Source: DATAGF01 sp963834875
Lineage (GTDB): Bacteria > Actinomycetota > Thermoleophilia > Miltoncostaeales > Miltoncostaeaceae
Length of the DNA stretch: 64,000 nt
NCBI GenBank assembly: GCA_963834875.1
Contig: CAWIDG010000024.1
Location: 296,736-360,735 of the forward strand
Direction of reading: 5' to 3'
Below, piece after piece: positions 18,138-27,368 of the stretch; within the stretch, counting starts at the first letter, position 1, and every line of letters begins with the position of its first letter. Under the pieces are notes generated by a model. That model had not been told where the DNA came from and searched no databases. It saw only the letters and a list, made by a program, of their open reading frames with translations. The translations under genes were made by a program, and so were the position numbers.

Positions 18138-19702
18138 CCGACCTCCTGCACCTGGCCGCCCGCGCGGCGCGGGCCGCCGGCGACCTGCTGCTGGAGCGGT
18201 CGGGCGGCCCGGCCAGCGGCGTCGCGTCGAAGACCAGCCGCACCGACCTCGTCAGCGACACCGACCGCGAGGCCGAGGCCCTGATCGTCGGGATGATCCG
18301 GGCCGAGCGGCCGGACGACGCGATCGTGGGCGAGGAGGGCGCCGACGCGCCGGGGTCGGGCGAGGTGCGCTGGCTGGTCGACCCGCTCGACGGGACGATC
18401 AACTACCTCTGGGGGATCCCCCAGTGGAGCGTCAGCCTCGCGGCGCTCGACCGCGAGGGGCCGCTCGTCGGCGTGGTGCACGACCCGTCGCGGGGCGAGA
18501 CCTTCACGGCCGCCCGCGGCGGCGGCGCGCGCCTCGGCGAGCGGACGCTGAGGGTCGGGCCGGGCGCCCCGCTCGACGAGGCCCTCGTCGGCACCGGCTT
18601 CTCGTACCGCGCCGCCGAGCGCGCCCGCCAGGCGGCGCTGCTGCAGGAGATCCTCCCCGCCGTGCGGGACGTGCGCCGGTTCGGCTCGGCGGCGATCGAC
18701 CTCGCCTGGGTCGCGTGCGGCCGGCTGGACGGCTACTTCGAGCGCGGCCTCAATCCCTGGGACTGGGCCGCGGGACGGCTTATCGTGAGCGAGGCCGGCG
18801 GGATCGTGCAGGAATTGCCGGCCACGGCCGAGGAGCCCCTGGGATGCATCGCGGCGCCGCCCGCATTGATCGGCCCGCTCCGAGCGCTGGTTCGACCGCG
18901 CGCCCGCGTGACGAGCGCCGCGGCGCCGCCACAGGGCCGCCTGTGGGAGGTCGACGCCGCCCGTACCGCCGCGATCGCGATGATGGTCGTCTACCACGTC
19001 GGCTACGACGTGAACCTGTTCGGCCCGAGCGTGGACATCGACCCCTTCTCGGGGGGGTGGCGGGCGCTCCAGCTCGCCTGCGGCTCGAGCTTCCTGTTCG
19101 TGGTGGGCGTCAGCCTCGCGATCTCCAACGCCCGCGGCCGTGCGCGCGGGCTGATCGGGTGGCCGCTCTACCGCCATCACCTGCGCCGCGCCGGGGAGGT
19201 GGCGGCCGCCGCGCTGCTGGTGACCCTGGTGACCTGGATCGCGCTGGGCGACGACTACGTCCGCTTCGGGATCCTCCACTGCATCGCCGTCGCGATGGTG
19301 GTCGGGCCGCTGCTGCTGCCGCTCGGCCCGGTCAACCTGATCCTGGCCTGGGTCGTCCTGCTCGCGGGGATGGCGCTGCTGCGCGGGCCCGAGTCGGACG
19401 TCCCGGGCCTGCTCGTCTTCGGCGTGCCGCCCGAGGGCGGCGCGGGCGTCAACTGGTACCCGCTGCTGCCGTGGCTCGCGCCGGTGCTCGTGGGCCTCGT
19501 CGTCGGGCAGGCCCTCTACCCGGGCGGCGTCCGCGGGCCGTGGGGCCGGCGCCTGCCGACCCCGCCCTGGGCCCGCAAGGTCGGGGCGCCGGGCCGGCAC
19601 GCGCTGCCGATCTACCTGGTGCACCAGCCGGTCCTGATGCCGCTGGTGCTCGCGGCGCTGGCGATCGCCGGCGTCGAGGTGTCGCTCGACGAGTTCCGCT
19701 GA
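18134..19702 (+). CDS. Inositol monophosphatase fused in frame to DUF1624 membrane domain
   Basis: 522 residues in one frame. Residues ~1-250 are an inositol monophosphatase-family domain: GEEGADAP, the metal motif WLVDPLDGTINY near 83, and PWDWAAGRLIVSEAGG near 212. Residues ~265-520 form a polytopic DUF1624 (heparan glucosaminide acetyltransferase-like) domain with VYHVGYDVNLF and about seven hydrophobic helices. The junction contains GTGACG at 18907, a good start for a separate membrane protein, and a shifted frame reads WFDRAPA then a TGA overlapping that GTG. The fusion may therefore be the product of a one-base error near 18,885. Confidence 0.75.
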   Translation: MTDLLHLAARAARAAGDLLLERSGGPASGVASKTSRTDLVSDTDREAEALIVGMIRAERPDDAIVGEEGADAPGSGEVRWLVDPLDGTINYLWGIPQWSVSLAALDREGPLVGVVHDPSRGETFTAARGGGARLGERTLRVGPGAPLDEALVGTGFSYRAAERARQAALLQEILPAVRDVRRFGSAAIDLAWVACGRLDGYFERGLNPWDWAAGRLIVSEAGGIVQELPATAEEPLGCIAAPPALIGPLRALVRPRARVTSAAAPPQGRLWEVDAARTAAIAMMVVYHVGYDVNLFGPSVDIDPFSGGWRALQLACGSSFLFVVGVSLAISNARGRARGLIGWPLYRHHLRRAGEVAAAALLVTLVTWIALGDDYVRFGILHCIAVAMVVGPLLLPLGPVNLILAWVVLLAGMALLRGPESDVPGLLVFGVPPEGGAGVNWYPLLPWLAPVLVGLVVGQALYPGGVRGPWGRRLPTPPWARKVGAPGRHALPIYLVHQPVLMPLVLAALAIAGVEVSLDEFR

Positions 19703-19703
19703 C

Positions 19704-20540
19704 GTGGACACGATCCGCGCCGGGGGCCACCGAATCGCGTACGAGCGCCGGGGCGAGGGGCCGCTGGTGGTCCTCCTGCACGGGGGCGTCGGCGACCGGC
19801 GGACCTGGCGCCGCCAGATCGACGACCTGTCCGACGAGTTCACGGTGGTGGCGTGGGACGCGCCGGGCTTCGGCGGCTCGTCCGACCCGCACGAGGCGTT
19901 TCGGCTGCCCGACTTCGCGGACTGCCTCGCGGAGTTCGTCGCCGCCCTCGGCGCCGGGCGGCCGCACGTCGTCGGCCTGTCGTTCGGCGGGGGGCTCGCG
20001 CTCGAGCTCTACCGCCGGCACCCGGCGCTCCCGGCGACCCTCGTGCTGGTGAGCGCGTACGCGGGCTGGGCCGGCTCGCTCCCCGACGAGGTCGTCGAGG
20101 AGCGCCTGCGGCTGTACGAGGGGCTGGCGGACGAGCCCCCGGATCGGCTCGTCGACGAGGTGCTCCCCACGCTCTGCACCGAGTCGGCGCCCGCGGAGGC
20201 GATCGCCGAGCTGGCGGCGAGCATCTCCGAGTTCCATCCCGCCGGGCTGCGGGCGGGCGCGAGGGCGTTCGCCGAGGCCGACCTCCGCGACGTCCTCCCC
20301 CGCATCGCCGTGCCGACGCTGCTGCTGTACGGCGACCGGGACGTGCGGGCGCCGCTGAGCGTGGCTCGCCACCTCCACGCCGAGATCCCGGGATCGCGGC
20401 TCGTCCTGATCCCGGGGGTGGGCCACGTGTGCAACCTCGAGGCGCCGGAGGCCTTCGATGCCGAGCTCCGCGCCTTCCTTCGATCGGCCGGGGAGCTCAG
20501 CGCGCCGTCGCGCGGATCGCCTGGTCCAGGTCCCAGGTGA
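19704..20540 (+). CDS. Alpha/beta-fold hydrolase
   Basis: 278 residues from GTG 19704, directly after the preceding stop. HGGVGDRRTWRRQ near residue 25, AWDAPGFGGSSDP near 50, nucleophile GLSFGGGLAL near 93, LLYGDRDVRAP near 208, and the catalytic His in GVGHVCNLEAPE near 240. Similar to ester/lactone-type hydrolases; substrate unknown. Its 3' end overlaps the convergent sulfhydrylase gene by 44 bp, and the Pro/Gly-rich tail suggests the natural stop may be a little earlier. Confidence 0.8.
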   Translation: MDTIRAGGHRIAYERRGEGPLVVLLHGGVGDRRTWRRQIDDLSDEFTVVAWDAPGFGGSSDPHEAFRLPDFADCLAEFVAALGAGRPHVVGLSFGGGLALELYRRHPALPATLVLVSAYAGWAGSLPDEVVEERLRLYEGLADEPPDRLVDEVLPTLCTESAPAEAIAELAASISEFHPAGLRAGARAFAEADLRDVLPRIAVPTLLLYGDRDVRAPLSVARHLHAEIPGSRLVLIPGVGHVCNLEAPEAFDAELRAFLRSAGELSAPSRGSPGPGPR

Positions 20541-21787
20541 TGTCGTCGAACGTCCTCGACGCCCACGGCCACCCGGACCATGTCGTCGGTGACCCCGGCC
20601 CGCTGCAGGCCCTCCTCGTCGAGGCGCCGGTGGGTCGTGGAGGCCGGGTGGATGATCAGCGTCTTGGCGTCGCCGACGTTTGCCAGGTGCGAGCAGAGCT
20701 GGCAGGCCTCGATCAGCCGCCGGCCCGCGTCGCGGCCGCCGCGCACGCCGAAGGTCAGGACGGCCCCGGGGCCGCGCGGGAGGTAGCGCTCGGCGAGGTC
20801 GTGATACGGGCTGTCGGGCAGGCCGGGGTAGCCGACCCATTCGACGGCGGGGTGCCCGGAGAGGAACTCCGCGACCGCCCGGGCGTTGTCGACGTGGCGG
20901 TCCATGCGCAGGGACAGGGTCTCGAGGCCCTGCAGCAGCAGGAAGGCGTTGAAGGGCGACATCACCGGCCCGAGGTCGCGCATGGTCTCCACGCGCGCCT
21001 TCATGATGAACGAGAAGTTCCCGAACGTCTCCGCGTAGCGCATGCCGCGGTAGCCCGGGCTCGGCTCCACCAGCCCGGGGAAGCGGCCGTCGGCCCACGG
21101 GAAGGTGCCGGCGTCGACGAGCACCCCGCCGATGGTCGTGCCGTGGCCGCAGATCCACTTGGTGGCCGAGTGCGACACGAGGTGCGCGCCGTGCTCGGCC
21201 GGCCGGCAGAGGTAGGGCGTCGCGAAGGTGCTGTCGATGAGGAGCGGCACGCCCGCCTCGTTCGCCACCTCCGCGACCGCGGCGATGTCGAGCACGTCGA
21301 GCCGGGGGTTGCCGATCGTCTCGCCGAACAGCATGCGGGTGCGGGGCGTCACGGCCTCGCGCCATGCGCCGTGGTCGGCCGGGTCGACGAAGGTCGTCTC
21401 GATGCCGAAGCGGGCGAGCGTCATGGCGAGCTGGTTGTGGCTCCCGCCGTAGAGGTGGGCCGACGACACGACGTGGTCGCCGGCGTCGAGCAGCGTCATG
21501 AAGGCCATCGACTGGGCGGCCAGCCCGCTGGCGGTGGCGAGCGCGCCGACGCCGCCCTCGAGGCTGGCCATGCGCTCCTCGAACACCGCCGTGGTCGGGT
21601 TCATGATCCGCGTGTAGATGTTCCCGAAGCGGTTGAGGTCGAAGAGGTCGGCCGCGTGGTCGGTGTCCTCGAAGACGTAGGCCGAGGTCTGGTAGAGCGG
21701 CACGGCACGCGAGCCGGTGATCGGGTCGACGCGCTGGCCGGCGTGCAGCGCCCGGGTGTCGAAGCCGAAGTCGCGCGCCTCGGTCAC
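20497..21787 (-). CDS. O-acetylhomoserine aminocarboxypropyltransferase
   Basis: About 430 residues from GTG 21787. Cys/Met-metabolism PLP enzyme: TRALHAGQ start block, PLYQTSAYVF, YTRIMNPTT, and the PLP-lysine motif SHSATKWICGHGTTIGG. Closest to O-acetylhomoserine sulfhydrylase (direct sulfhydrylation route to homocysteine/methionine). One base appears inserted near 20,556; the true C-terminus (VEDVDDITWDLDQAIRAT) then ends at TGA 20497. The start GTG overlaps the stop of the CoA-binding gene, a common pairing in actinobacteria. Confidence 0.85.
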
Positions 21788-22274
21788 GGGCGGAAGCGGT
21801 CCATGCGCCGCGAGCCGATGACGCCGGTCGAACAGGCCGACCACGTCGAGGCCGCCGAAGTACCGGCAGTGCTCCATCTTGATGCAGCGGTCCTCCACGA
21901 CCTCGAGCCCCGCGTCCCGGGCGCGCGCGGCGGCCTCGGGCGACGACAGCCCGAGCTGCATCCAGATCACCTCGGCGCCGAGCTCGATGGCCTCGTCCAC
22001 GATCGGGGGGATGTCCTCGGCCCGGCGGAAGATGTCGACGATCTCGAGCGGCCCCAGCGCGGCGGCCTCCTCGAGCGAGGCGACGCAGGCGTTGCCCATC
22101 ACCTCGTCGCAGGCCGGGTTCACCGGGGTGATCTCGTAGCCGTTGGCGGCCATGTGCACCATGGCGCGGTGGCTCGGCCGGTCGGGGCGCGGCGACAGCC
22201 CCACCACCGCCAGGCGGCGGTGGCGCTGCGAGGATCAGGCGCACCTCGTCCGTGGGCGGGGAGCCGTCGCTCAT
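21784..22274 (-). CDS. CoA-binding (YccU-like) protein, frameshifted
   Basis: About 160 residues from ATG 22274. A Rossmann-type CoA-binding protein: VVGLSPRPDRPSH nucleotide loop, GYEITPVNP, AEVIWMQLGLSS, then CIKMEHCRYFGGL. Frame breaks lie near 22,225 and 21,815; after the second, the expected C-terminus GVIGSRRMDRF ends at TGA 21784, overlapping the sulfhydrylase start. Read without correction, the two genes look like a fusion, which is probably an artefact. Function of the family is poorly defined. Confidence 0.75.
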
Positions 22275-22325
22275 TCCGGCGTACAGGGGCACGCCCTGAT
22301 CATGCCCGAATAGCATCGGTCGCCG

Positions 22326-23336
22326 ATGAGGGTCGTGATCGTGGGCGGGGGGATGGCCGGGGCCGTGCTGGCCGGGGCGCTGCGGCGGCGCGGCGTGGAG
22401 CCCGTCGTGCTGGAGCGCGGGCCGGCGAGCGCGAGCGTCCCGGGCCCGATCATGCTGCCCTACCAGGCCTACGACGCCCTCGAGGACCTCGGCCTCCTGG
22501 ACGAGGTCCGCGCCGCCGGCCGGCCCATCGCCCCCCAGGCCGACGGCACGCCGGTCGCGATCGCGGTCGGCCGCCAGGCCCTGATCGACCTCCTGCGCCG
22601 CGACCTGCCGATCCGGTTCGAGACGGCGGTCACCGACCTGCTGCGGGAGGGCGGCCGGGTGGTCGGCGTGAGGACGGAGACGAGGACATCCCGGCCGACC
22701 TCGTCGTCGGCGCCGACGGCTCCGGCTCGCCGGTGCGGGAGATGGCGGGCATCGCCGCCGAGGTGCGGCCGTCGCCGGGCGCGGGCCTCTCGTTCCGCAG
22801 CCCGGTGGAGCTCGCGGTGCCGTTCGCGATGGCCTACCAGTCGGACGGGCGCCAGGTCGGCGTGCTGAGCTGGCCGGGCGGGTCGGCCGGGTGGTGGCAG
22901 ATCGACCGCATCGGCCGCGAGGCCGCCCTGGCGCCGGGGGTGGAGGCGTACCGGCGCGCGTTCGCGCGCCTGCTCCCCGCGGCCGAGCCCGCCCTGGCCG
23001 GCGTGACCTCGATCGACCAGCTCGTCTACCGCGAGGTGATCGAGGTGCGCTGCGAGACCTGGTGGGCGCCCGGCGTGGTGCTGATCGGCGAGGCGGCCCA
23101 CGCCATCGACCCGGAGGCGGGGGTCGGGGCGGGCCTCGGGTTCGGCGACGCCCTGGCCCTCGCGGTGGCGATCGCGGGTGCGGCGGACCCCGACTCCGCG
23201 TGCCGCGACTACGAGTTCTGGCGCCGCCCGGCCGTCGCCCCGTACGAGCAGATCGGGGCGGCGGGGGCCCGGATCGTCCGCGGCGGCGAGCGCCCGCCGG
23301 AGGAGCGCTGGCCCCCGCGTTCGAGGGCTGCCACCG
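22326..23336 (+). CDS. FAD-dependent monooxygenase, 3' end unresolved
   Basis: Group A flavoprotein hydroxylase. The N-terminal dinucleotide loop VVIVGGGMAGAVLAGAL is at residue 3; ADLVVGADGSGSPVRE near 125 and GVVLIGEAAHAIDPEAGVGAG near 257 are the other FAD motifs. A frame break near 22,675 separates the first motif from the rest. No stop occurs in any frame between about 23,200 and 23,426, although a terminator hairpin and PHO boxes occupy 23,343-23,406, so a stop codon has probably been lost to error; the end given is approximate. Substrate unknown. Confidence 0.75.
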
Positions 23337-23342
23337 GCGAAG

Positions 23343-23363
23343 CCAGGCTCCTTCGGAGCCTGG
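23343..23363 (+). terminator. Hairpin upstream of the pst operon
   Basis: CCAGGCTCC (23343-23351) pairs perfectly with GGAGCCTGG (23355-23363) around TTC. It should end transcription from the monooxygenase gene before the pst promoter. Confidence 0.65.
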
Positions 23364-23429
23364 TTCACAGGTCGTTCACCACAGGGTCACAGCAACGTCA
23401 CCTGGCGAGGGGCACGCTTCCACTAGCTT
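23363..23429 (+). promoter_or_regulatory. Four tandem PHO boxes and -10 of the pst promoter
   Basis: Hexamers GTTCAC (23363), GTTCAC (23374), GGTCAC (23385) and CGTCAC (23396) recur at exactly 11-bp spacing, one helical turn, as in Streptomyces PhoP-binding direct repeats. A plausible -10, TAGCTT, lies at 23424-23429, and pstS starts at 23470. The position fits PhoP activation of pst under phosphate limitation. Confidence 0.75.
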
Positions 23430-23469
23430 CGCCGCGATTCCCGGCCACCGTCCGAAAGGAACTGCGCAC

Positions 23470-24445
23470 ATGGCTCGTGGACGCCGACTCGCCCTCATCC
23501 TGGCCGCGGGGGCCATGGCGCTCGGATCGCTCGCCGCCGCCGGGTGCGGCGACGACGACGACTCCGGCGGCGGACACCTCCGGCGGCGGCTCCGGCAGCC
23601 TGTCCGGCGACATCCTGATCGACGGCTCCTCGACCGTCGCCCCGCTCTCCTCGGCCGCCGCCGAGGCCTTCGCGGCCGAGAACTCCGGCGTGAACATCAC
23701 CGTCGGCACCTCGGGCACCGGCGGCGGCTTCGAGCGCTTCTGCGCCGGCGAGACCGACATCTCGGACGCCTCGCGCGCGATCGACGAGGAGGAGATCGCC
23801 GCGTGCGAGTCCGGCGGCGTCACCTACCAGGAGCTGCGCGTCGCCTCCGACGGCATCACGATCGTCACGAGCGCGAACGCCGACGTCGGGCCCGACGGAC
23901 ATCACCTGAAGCAGCTCGCGGCGGTCTGGGGCCCGAAGTCCAAGATCAGCAACTGGGACCAGATCCCGCCGCCCGGAACCTTCAACGACCTTCCCCTCAC
24001 CCTGGCCGGCCCGGGCTCGCAGTCGGGGACCTACGACTTCTTCAACGAGGAGGTCCTGGGTGAGGACGCCGCCGGCGAGGTGATCGAGCCGCGGCAGGAC
24101 TACACCGCCTCCGAGGACGACAACGTCATCGTGCGCGCCGTGCAGAGCGGCGAGGGCACGATGGGCTACTTCGGCTTCACCTACTACGAGGAGAACGCCG
24201 ACACCCTCAAGCTGTTCTCGGTGGACGGCGTCGAGCCGAACGTCGAGACGATCACCGACGGCAGCTACCCGCTCTCGCGCCCGCTCTTCATCTACGTGAA
24301 GGACGCGTCGCTCCAGCGCCCCGAGGTGGCCGGCTTCGTCCGCTACTACATCGAGAACGCGATCTCGCTGGCCGAGGGGGCGCAGTTCGTTCCGGCGCCG
24401 CAGTCGTCGCTTGACGAGGACCTCACGAAGCTCCCCGCCGAGTAG
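23470..24445 (+). CDS. pstS: Phosphate ABC transporter substrate-binding lipoprotein
   Basis: About 325 residues from ATG 23470 behind a GAAAGGA site. Lipoprotein signal with lipobox LAAAGC, Asp-rich linker, then PstS-type phosphate-binding motifs: DGSSTVAPLS, GTSGTGGGFERFC, ISDASR, and GPGSQSGTYDFF. A frame break lies near 23,565 in the Gly-rich linker. The stretch around 23,890 (DVGPDGHHLKQL) differs from the usual DxxTLxQL pattern and may hide a compensating pair of indels. First gene of pstSCAB, under the PHO boxes. Confidence 0.92.
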
Positions 24446-24459
24446 GTAGGTTCTCCGCC

Positions 24460-25396
24460 GTGGCCGTCGACACCCCAGCAGGACCGGGTCCGGCGGCCAT
24501 CGGCCGGCGCCGCCGACGCCCGCTGGAGCAGGCCGTCATCCTGCTCCTGGCGGCGGCGGCGATCGTCTCGATCCTGGTCACGATCGGGATCGTCTTCACG
24601 CTGGTGGAGGAGGGCCTGCCCTTCTTCACCGACGGCGACGTGTCGCTGTGGGACTTCCTCAGCGGCACGACCTGGCAGCCGGTCAACGACCTCTGGGGGG
24701 TCCTGCCCCTCCTGGCGGCGTCGCTCTACATCGCCGCGATCGCCGGGTGCGTCGCCATCCCGCTGGGCCTGGGGTCGGCGATCTACCTGTCCGAGTACGC
24801 GCACGAGCGCGTCCGCCGCTCGGTCAAGCCGGTCCTGGAGCTGCTCGCCGGCATGCCGACGATCGTGCTCGGGTTCTTCGCGCTCGATTCGGTGATCCCC
24901 GTGCTGCAGGACCTGGGGATCGTCAAGGAGACGCAGCTGTTCAGCGCCCTCGGGGCGGGGATCGTGGTGGGCATCCTCATCACGCCCCTGATCAGCTCGC
25001 TCTCCGAGGACGCCATGAGGGCGGTGCCCGAACGCGATGCGCGAGGGCGCCTACGGGGTCGGGGCCACCAAGCGCCACGTCGCGACGCGGATCGTGTTCC
25101 CGGCGGCACTGTCGGGCATCACCGCCGGGATCGTCCTCGGCCTCTCGCGGGCCGTCGGCGAGACCATGGCCGTCACGCTCGCGGCGGGGACCCAGCCGAA
25201 CCTGACCTGGGACCCGACGGCCCCGATGCAGACGATCACCGCCTACATCGTCCAGGTGTCGCAGGGCGAGGCGCCGCGGGGCAGCGTCGAGTACGAGTCG
25301 ATCTTCGCCGTCGGGCTCCTCCTGTTCGTGGTCACGCTGATCATCAACCTGGTCGCGGTTCGCTTCGTGCGCCGCTTCCGCACCGTCTACCAGTAG
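24460..25396 (+). CDS. pstC: Phosphate ABC transporter permease
   Basis: About 310 residues from GTG 24460. An Arg-rich cytoplasmic N-terminus is followed by a first transmembrane helix, a periplasmic loop (SLWDFLSGTTWQP), then the permease core PLGLGSAIYLSEYA, ELLAGMPTIVLGFFAL and, after a frame break near 25,030, the EAA loop region GAYGVGATKRHVATRIVFPAALSG (split across the break). It ends VRFVRRFRTVYQ. Forms the membrane channel with PstA. The break falls in an Arg/Glu-rich GC run with both flanks conserved. Confidence 0.92.
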
Positions 25397-25406
25397 GGCC
25401 GGGACG

Positions 25407-26468
25407 ATGGCCACCGAGACACCGCCCCTCCCCGGCCCGGCCGACGCGGTCGTCCCGCGCCCGCTGGCCAAGAAGCGCTTCCGGCCGGCCGACGCCCTCT
25501 TCTTCGGCGGCCGCGCTCGCAGCGGTGCTGATCTCGCTCGGCGTGCTGGCGTGGCTCCTCGGCTCGATCCTGGCCAGCGGGCTCCCGGCCCTGGACTGGG
25601 ACTTCCTGACCGACAAGACCTCGACCAACCCCGAGACCGCCGGGTTCAACTCGTCCATCCGGGTGACGTTCACGCTCATGGTGATCACGTTCGCCTTCGC
25701 GATCCCGGTCGGCTTCGCGGCCGCGCTCTACCTCGAGAAGTTCGCCTCGATCAGCCGGGCGCAGCTCCAGTCGTCGGCCCGGTCGCGCGAGCGGCGGCTG
25801 CGCGACCTGAAGGCGAGCGGGGCGTCGGCGCCGCGGATCCTCCTGAGTCGCGCCTCGGTCGCCGTGTCCCACCTCTGGGCGCGCGTCGGCCCGACGACGA
25901 CCCGCATCATCGACGTCAACATCTCCAACCTCGCGGCGGTGCCCTCGATCATCTACGGCCTGCTCGGCCTCGCCGTCTTCGTGGCGATCATGGGCCTGCA
26001 GAAGAACCTGCTGGCCGGCGGCGCTCACCCTCGCCCTGCTCGTGCTGCCGATCATCATCATCGCCAGCCGGGAGGCGATCAAAGCCGTGCCCGTGTCGAT
26101 CGAGCAGGGGGCGATGGCGCTCGGCGCCACGCGCTGGCAGGCCGTCTCGCGGCAGGTCTTCCCGGCGGCGCTGCCCGGGATGCTCACCGGGACGATCCTC
26201 GCCGTGTCGCGCGCGATCGGCGAGGCGGCCCCGCTGATCGTCGTCGGCGGCGTCGTCTTCGCCACCCAGACCCCGGCGCTCAACCCGCTCGAGGCCAACG
26301 ACACGCCGCTGCTGGCGATGCCCCTCCAGATCTTCTTCTGGGCCGGTGAGCCCCAGGAGGCCTTCCAAGAGCTCGCGGCAGCAGGCATCATCGTCCTGCT
26401 CGGCGACCCTGGTCGTCATCAACCTGGTCGCGATCTTCCTGCGCAACAGGTTCAGCCGGCGATGGTAA
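25407..26468 (+). CDS. pstA: Phosphate ABC transporter permease
   Basis: About 353 residues from ATG 25407, crossing breaks near 25,505, 26,020 and 26,400. Core motifs: FAIPVGFAAALYLEKFA, VNISNLAAVPSIIYGLLGL, the EAA loop EQGAMALGATRWQAV, and the C-terminal VINLVAIFLRNRFSRRW ending at TAA 26466-26468. Unusually, about 45-50 residues rich in Ser/Arg/Ala sit between the LYLEKFA helix end and the DVNISNL helix, where most PstA proteins have a ~10-residue loop. Confidence 0.9.
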
Positions 26469-26476
26469 GGAGCAGC

Positions 26477-27368
26477 GTGTCCGACGACGCCACCGTGCGC
26501 CGCGACCTCCCCGCCCCGGGGACTGCAGGCCCGGCGCGACGGCGCGCCCACGCAGGCGCCGGAGGTCACGGCGCGCACCGAGCCGGCCGGCCTCCACGAC
26601 GTCGTCTTCCGGGCCGAGGACCTCGACTTCCACTACGGCAAGTTCAAGGCGCTCGAGGGCGTCACGATGGACATCCGCCGCAACGAGATCACGGCGCTCA
26701 TCGGCCCCTCGGGCTGCGGCAAGACGACCTTCCTGCGCTGCCTCAACCGGATGAACGACCTCATCCCCGGCACGAGGGTCAACGGCACGCTGCTCTTCCA
26801 CGGGCAGGACCTCTACTCGTCCGACGTCGACCCCGTGGACGTTCGCCGGCGCATCGGCATGGTCTTCCAGAAGCCCAACCCCTTCCCGAAGTCCGTCAGG
26901 GACAACATCGCCTTCGGCCTCAAGGTCAACGGCCTCAAGGCGAACGACGACAAGATCGAGGAGGTCCTGCGCCGGGCCGCGCTGTGGGACGAGGTCAAGG
27001 ACAAGCTCAAGCAGGACGCCTTCGAGCTCTCGGGCGGCCAGCAGCAGCGGCTGTGCATCGCCCGGGCGATCGCCGTCGAGCCCGAGGTCGTCCTCATGGA
27101 CGAGCCGTGCTCGGCGCTCGACCCCATCTCCACGCTGGCGATCGAGGACCTGATGCAGGACCTCGTCCAGCGGTACACGATCGTGATCGTCACCCACAAC
27201 ATGCAGCAGGCCGCGCGGGTGTCGCACAAGACCGGCTTCTTCACGGTGGCGGGCCTCGACAAGGGCCAGCGCTACGGGGTGCTGGTGGAGACCGGCGAGA
27301 CCGAGCACCTCTTCACCGCCCCGTCCGACCAGCGCACCCAGGACTACATCACCGGCCGCTTCGGCTAG
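26477..27368 (+). CDS. pstB: Phosphate ABC transporter ATP-binding protein
   Basis: About 297 residues from GTG 26477, with AAGGAG just upstream overlapping the pstA stop. A break near 26,525 lies in the N-terminal extension. The ATPase is complete: Walker A GPSGCGKTTFLRCLNRMND, Q-loop MVFQKPNPFPKS, signature ELSGGQQQRLCIARA, Walker B VVLMDEPCSALDP, and switch His VTHNMQQAARVS. The ~55-residue N-terminal extension before the fold is longer than in most PstB. Powers phosphate import with PstC/PstA. Confidence 0.93.

Noticed and set aside
16562..19702. Plus frame that would join ispH antisense, a hydrolase shadow and the phosphatase into a 1,046-residue protein
   Set aside because: Only the part from 18134 has real motifs; the upstream part is antisense to ispH.
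20500..22330. Possible SAM or other riboswitch upstream of the methionine gene
   Set aside because: The only upstream gap is about 50 bp before the CoA-binding gene, too short, and no conserved riboswitch core was seen.
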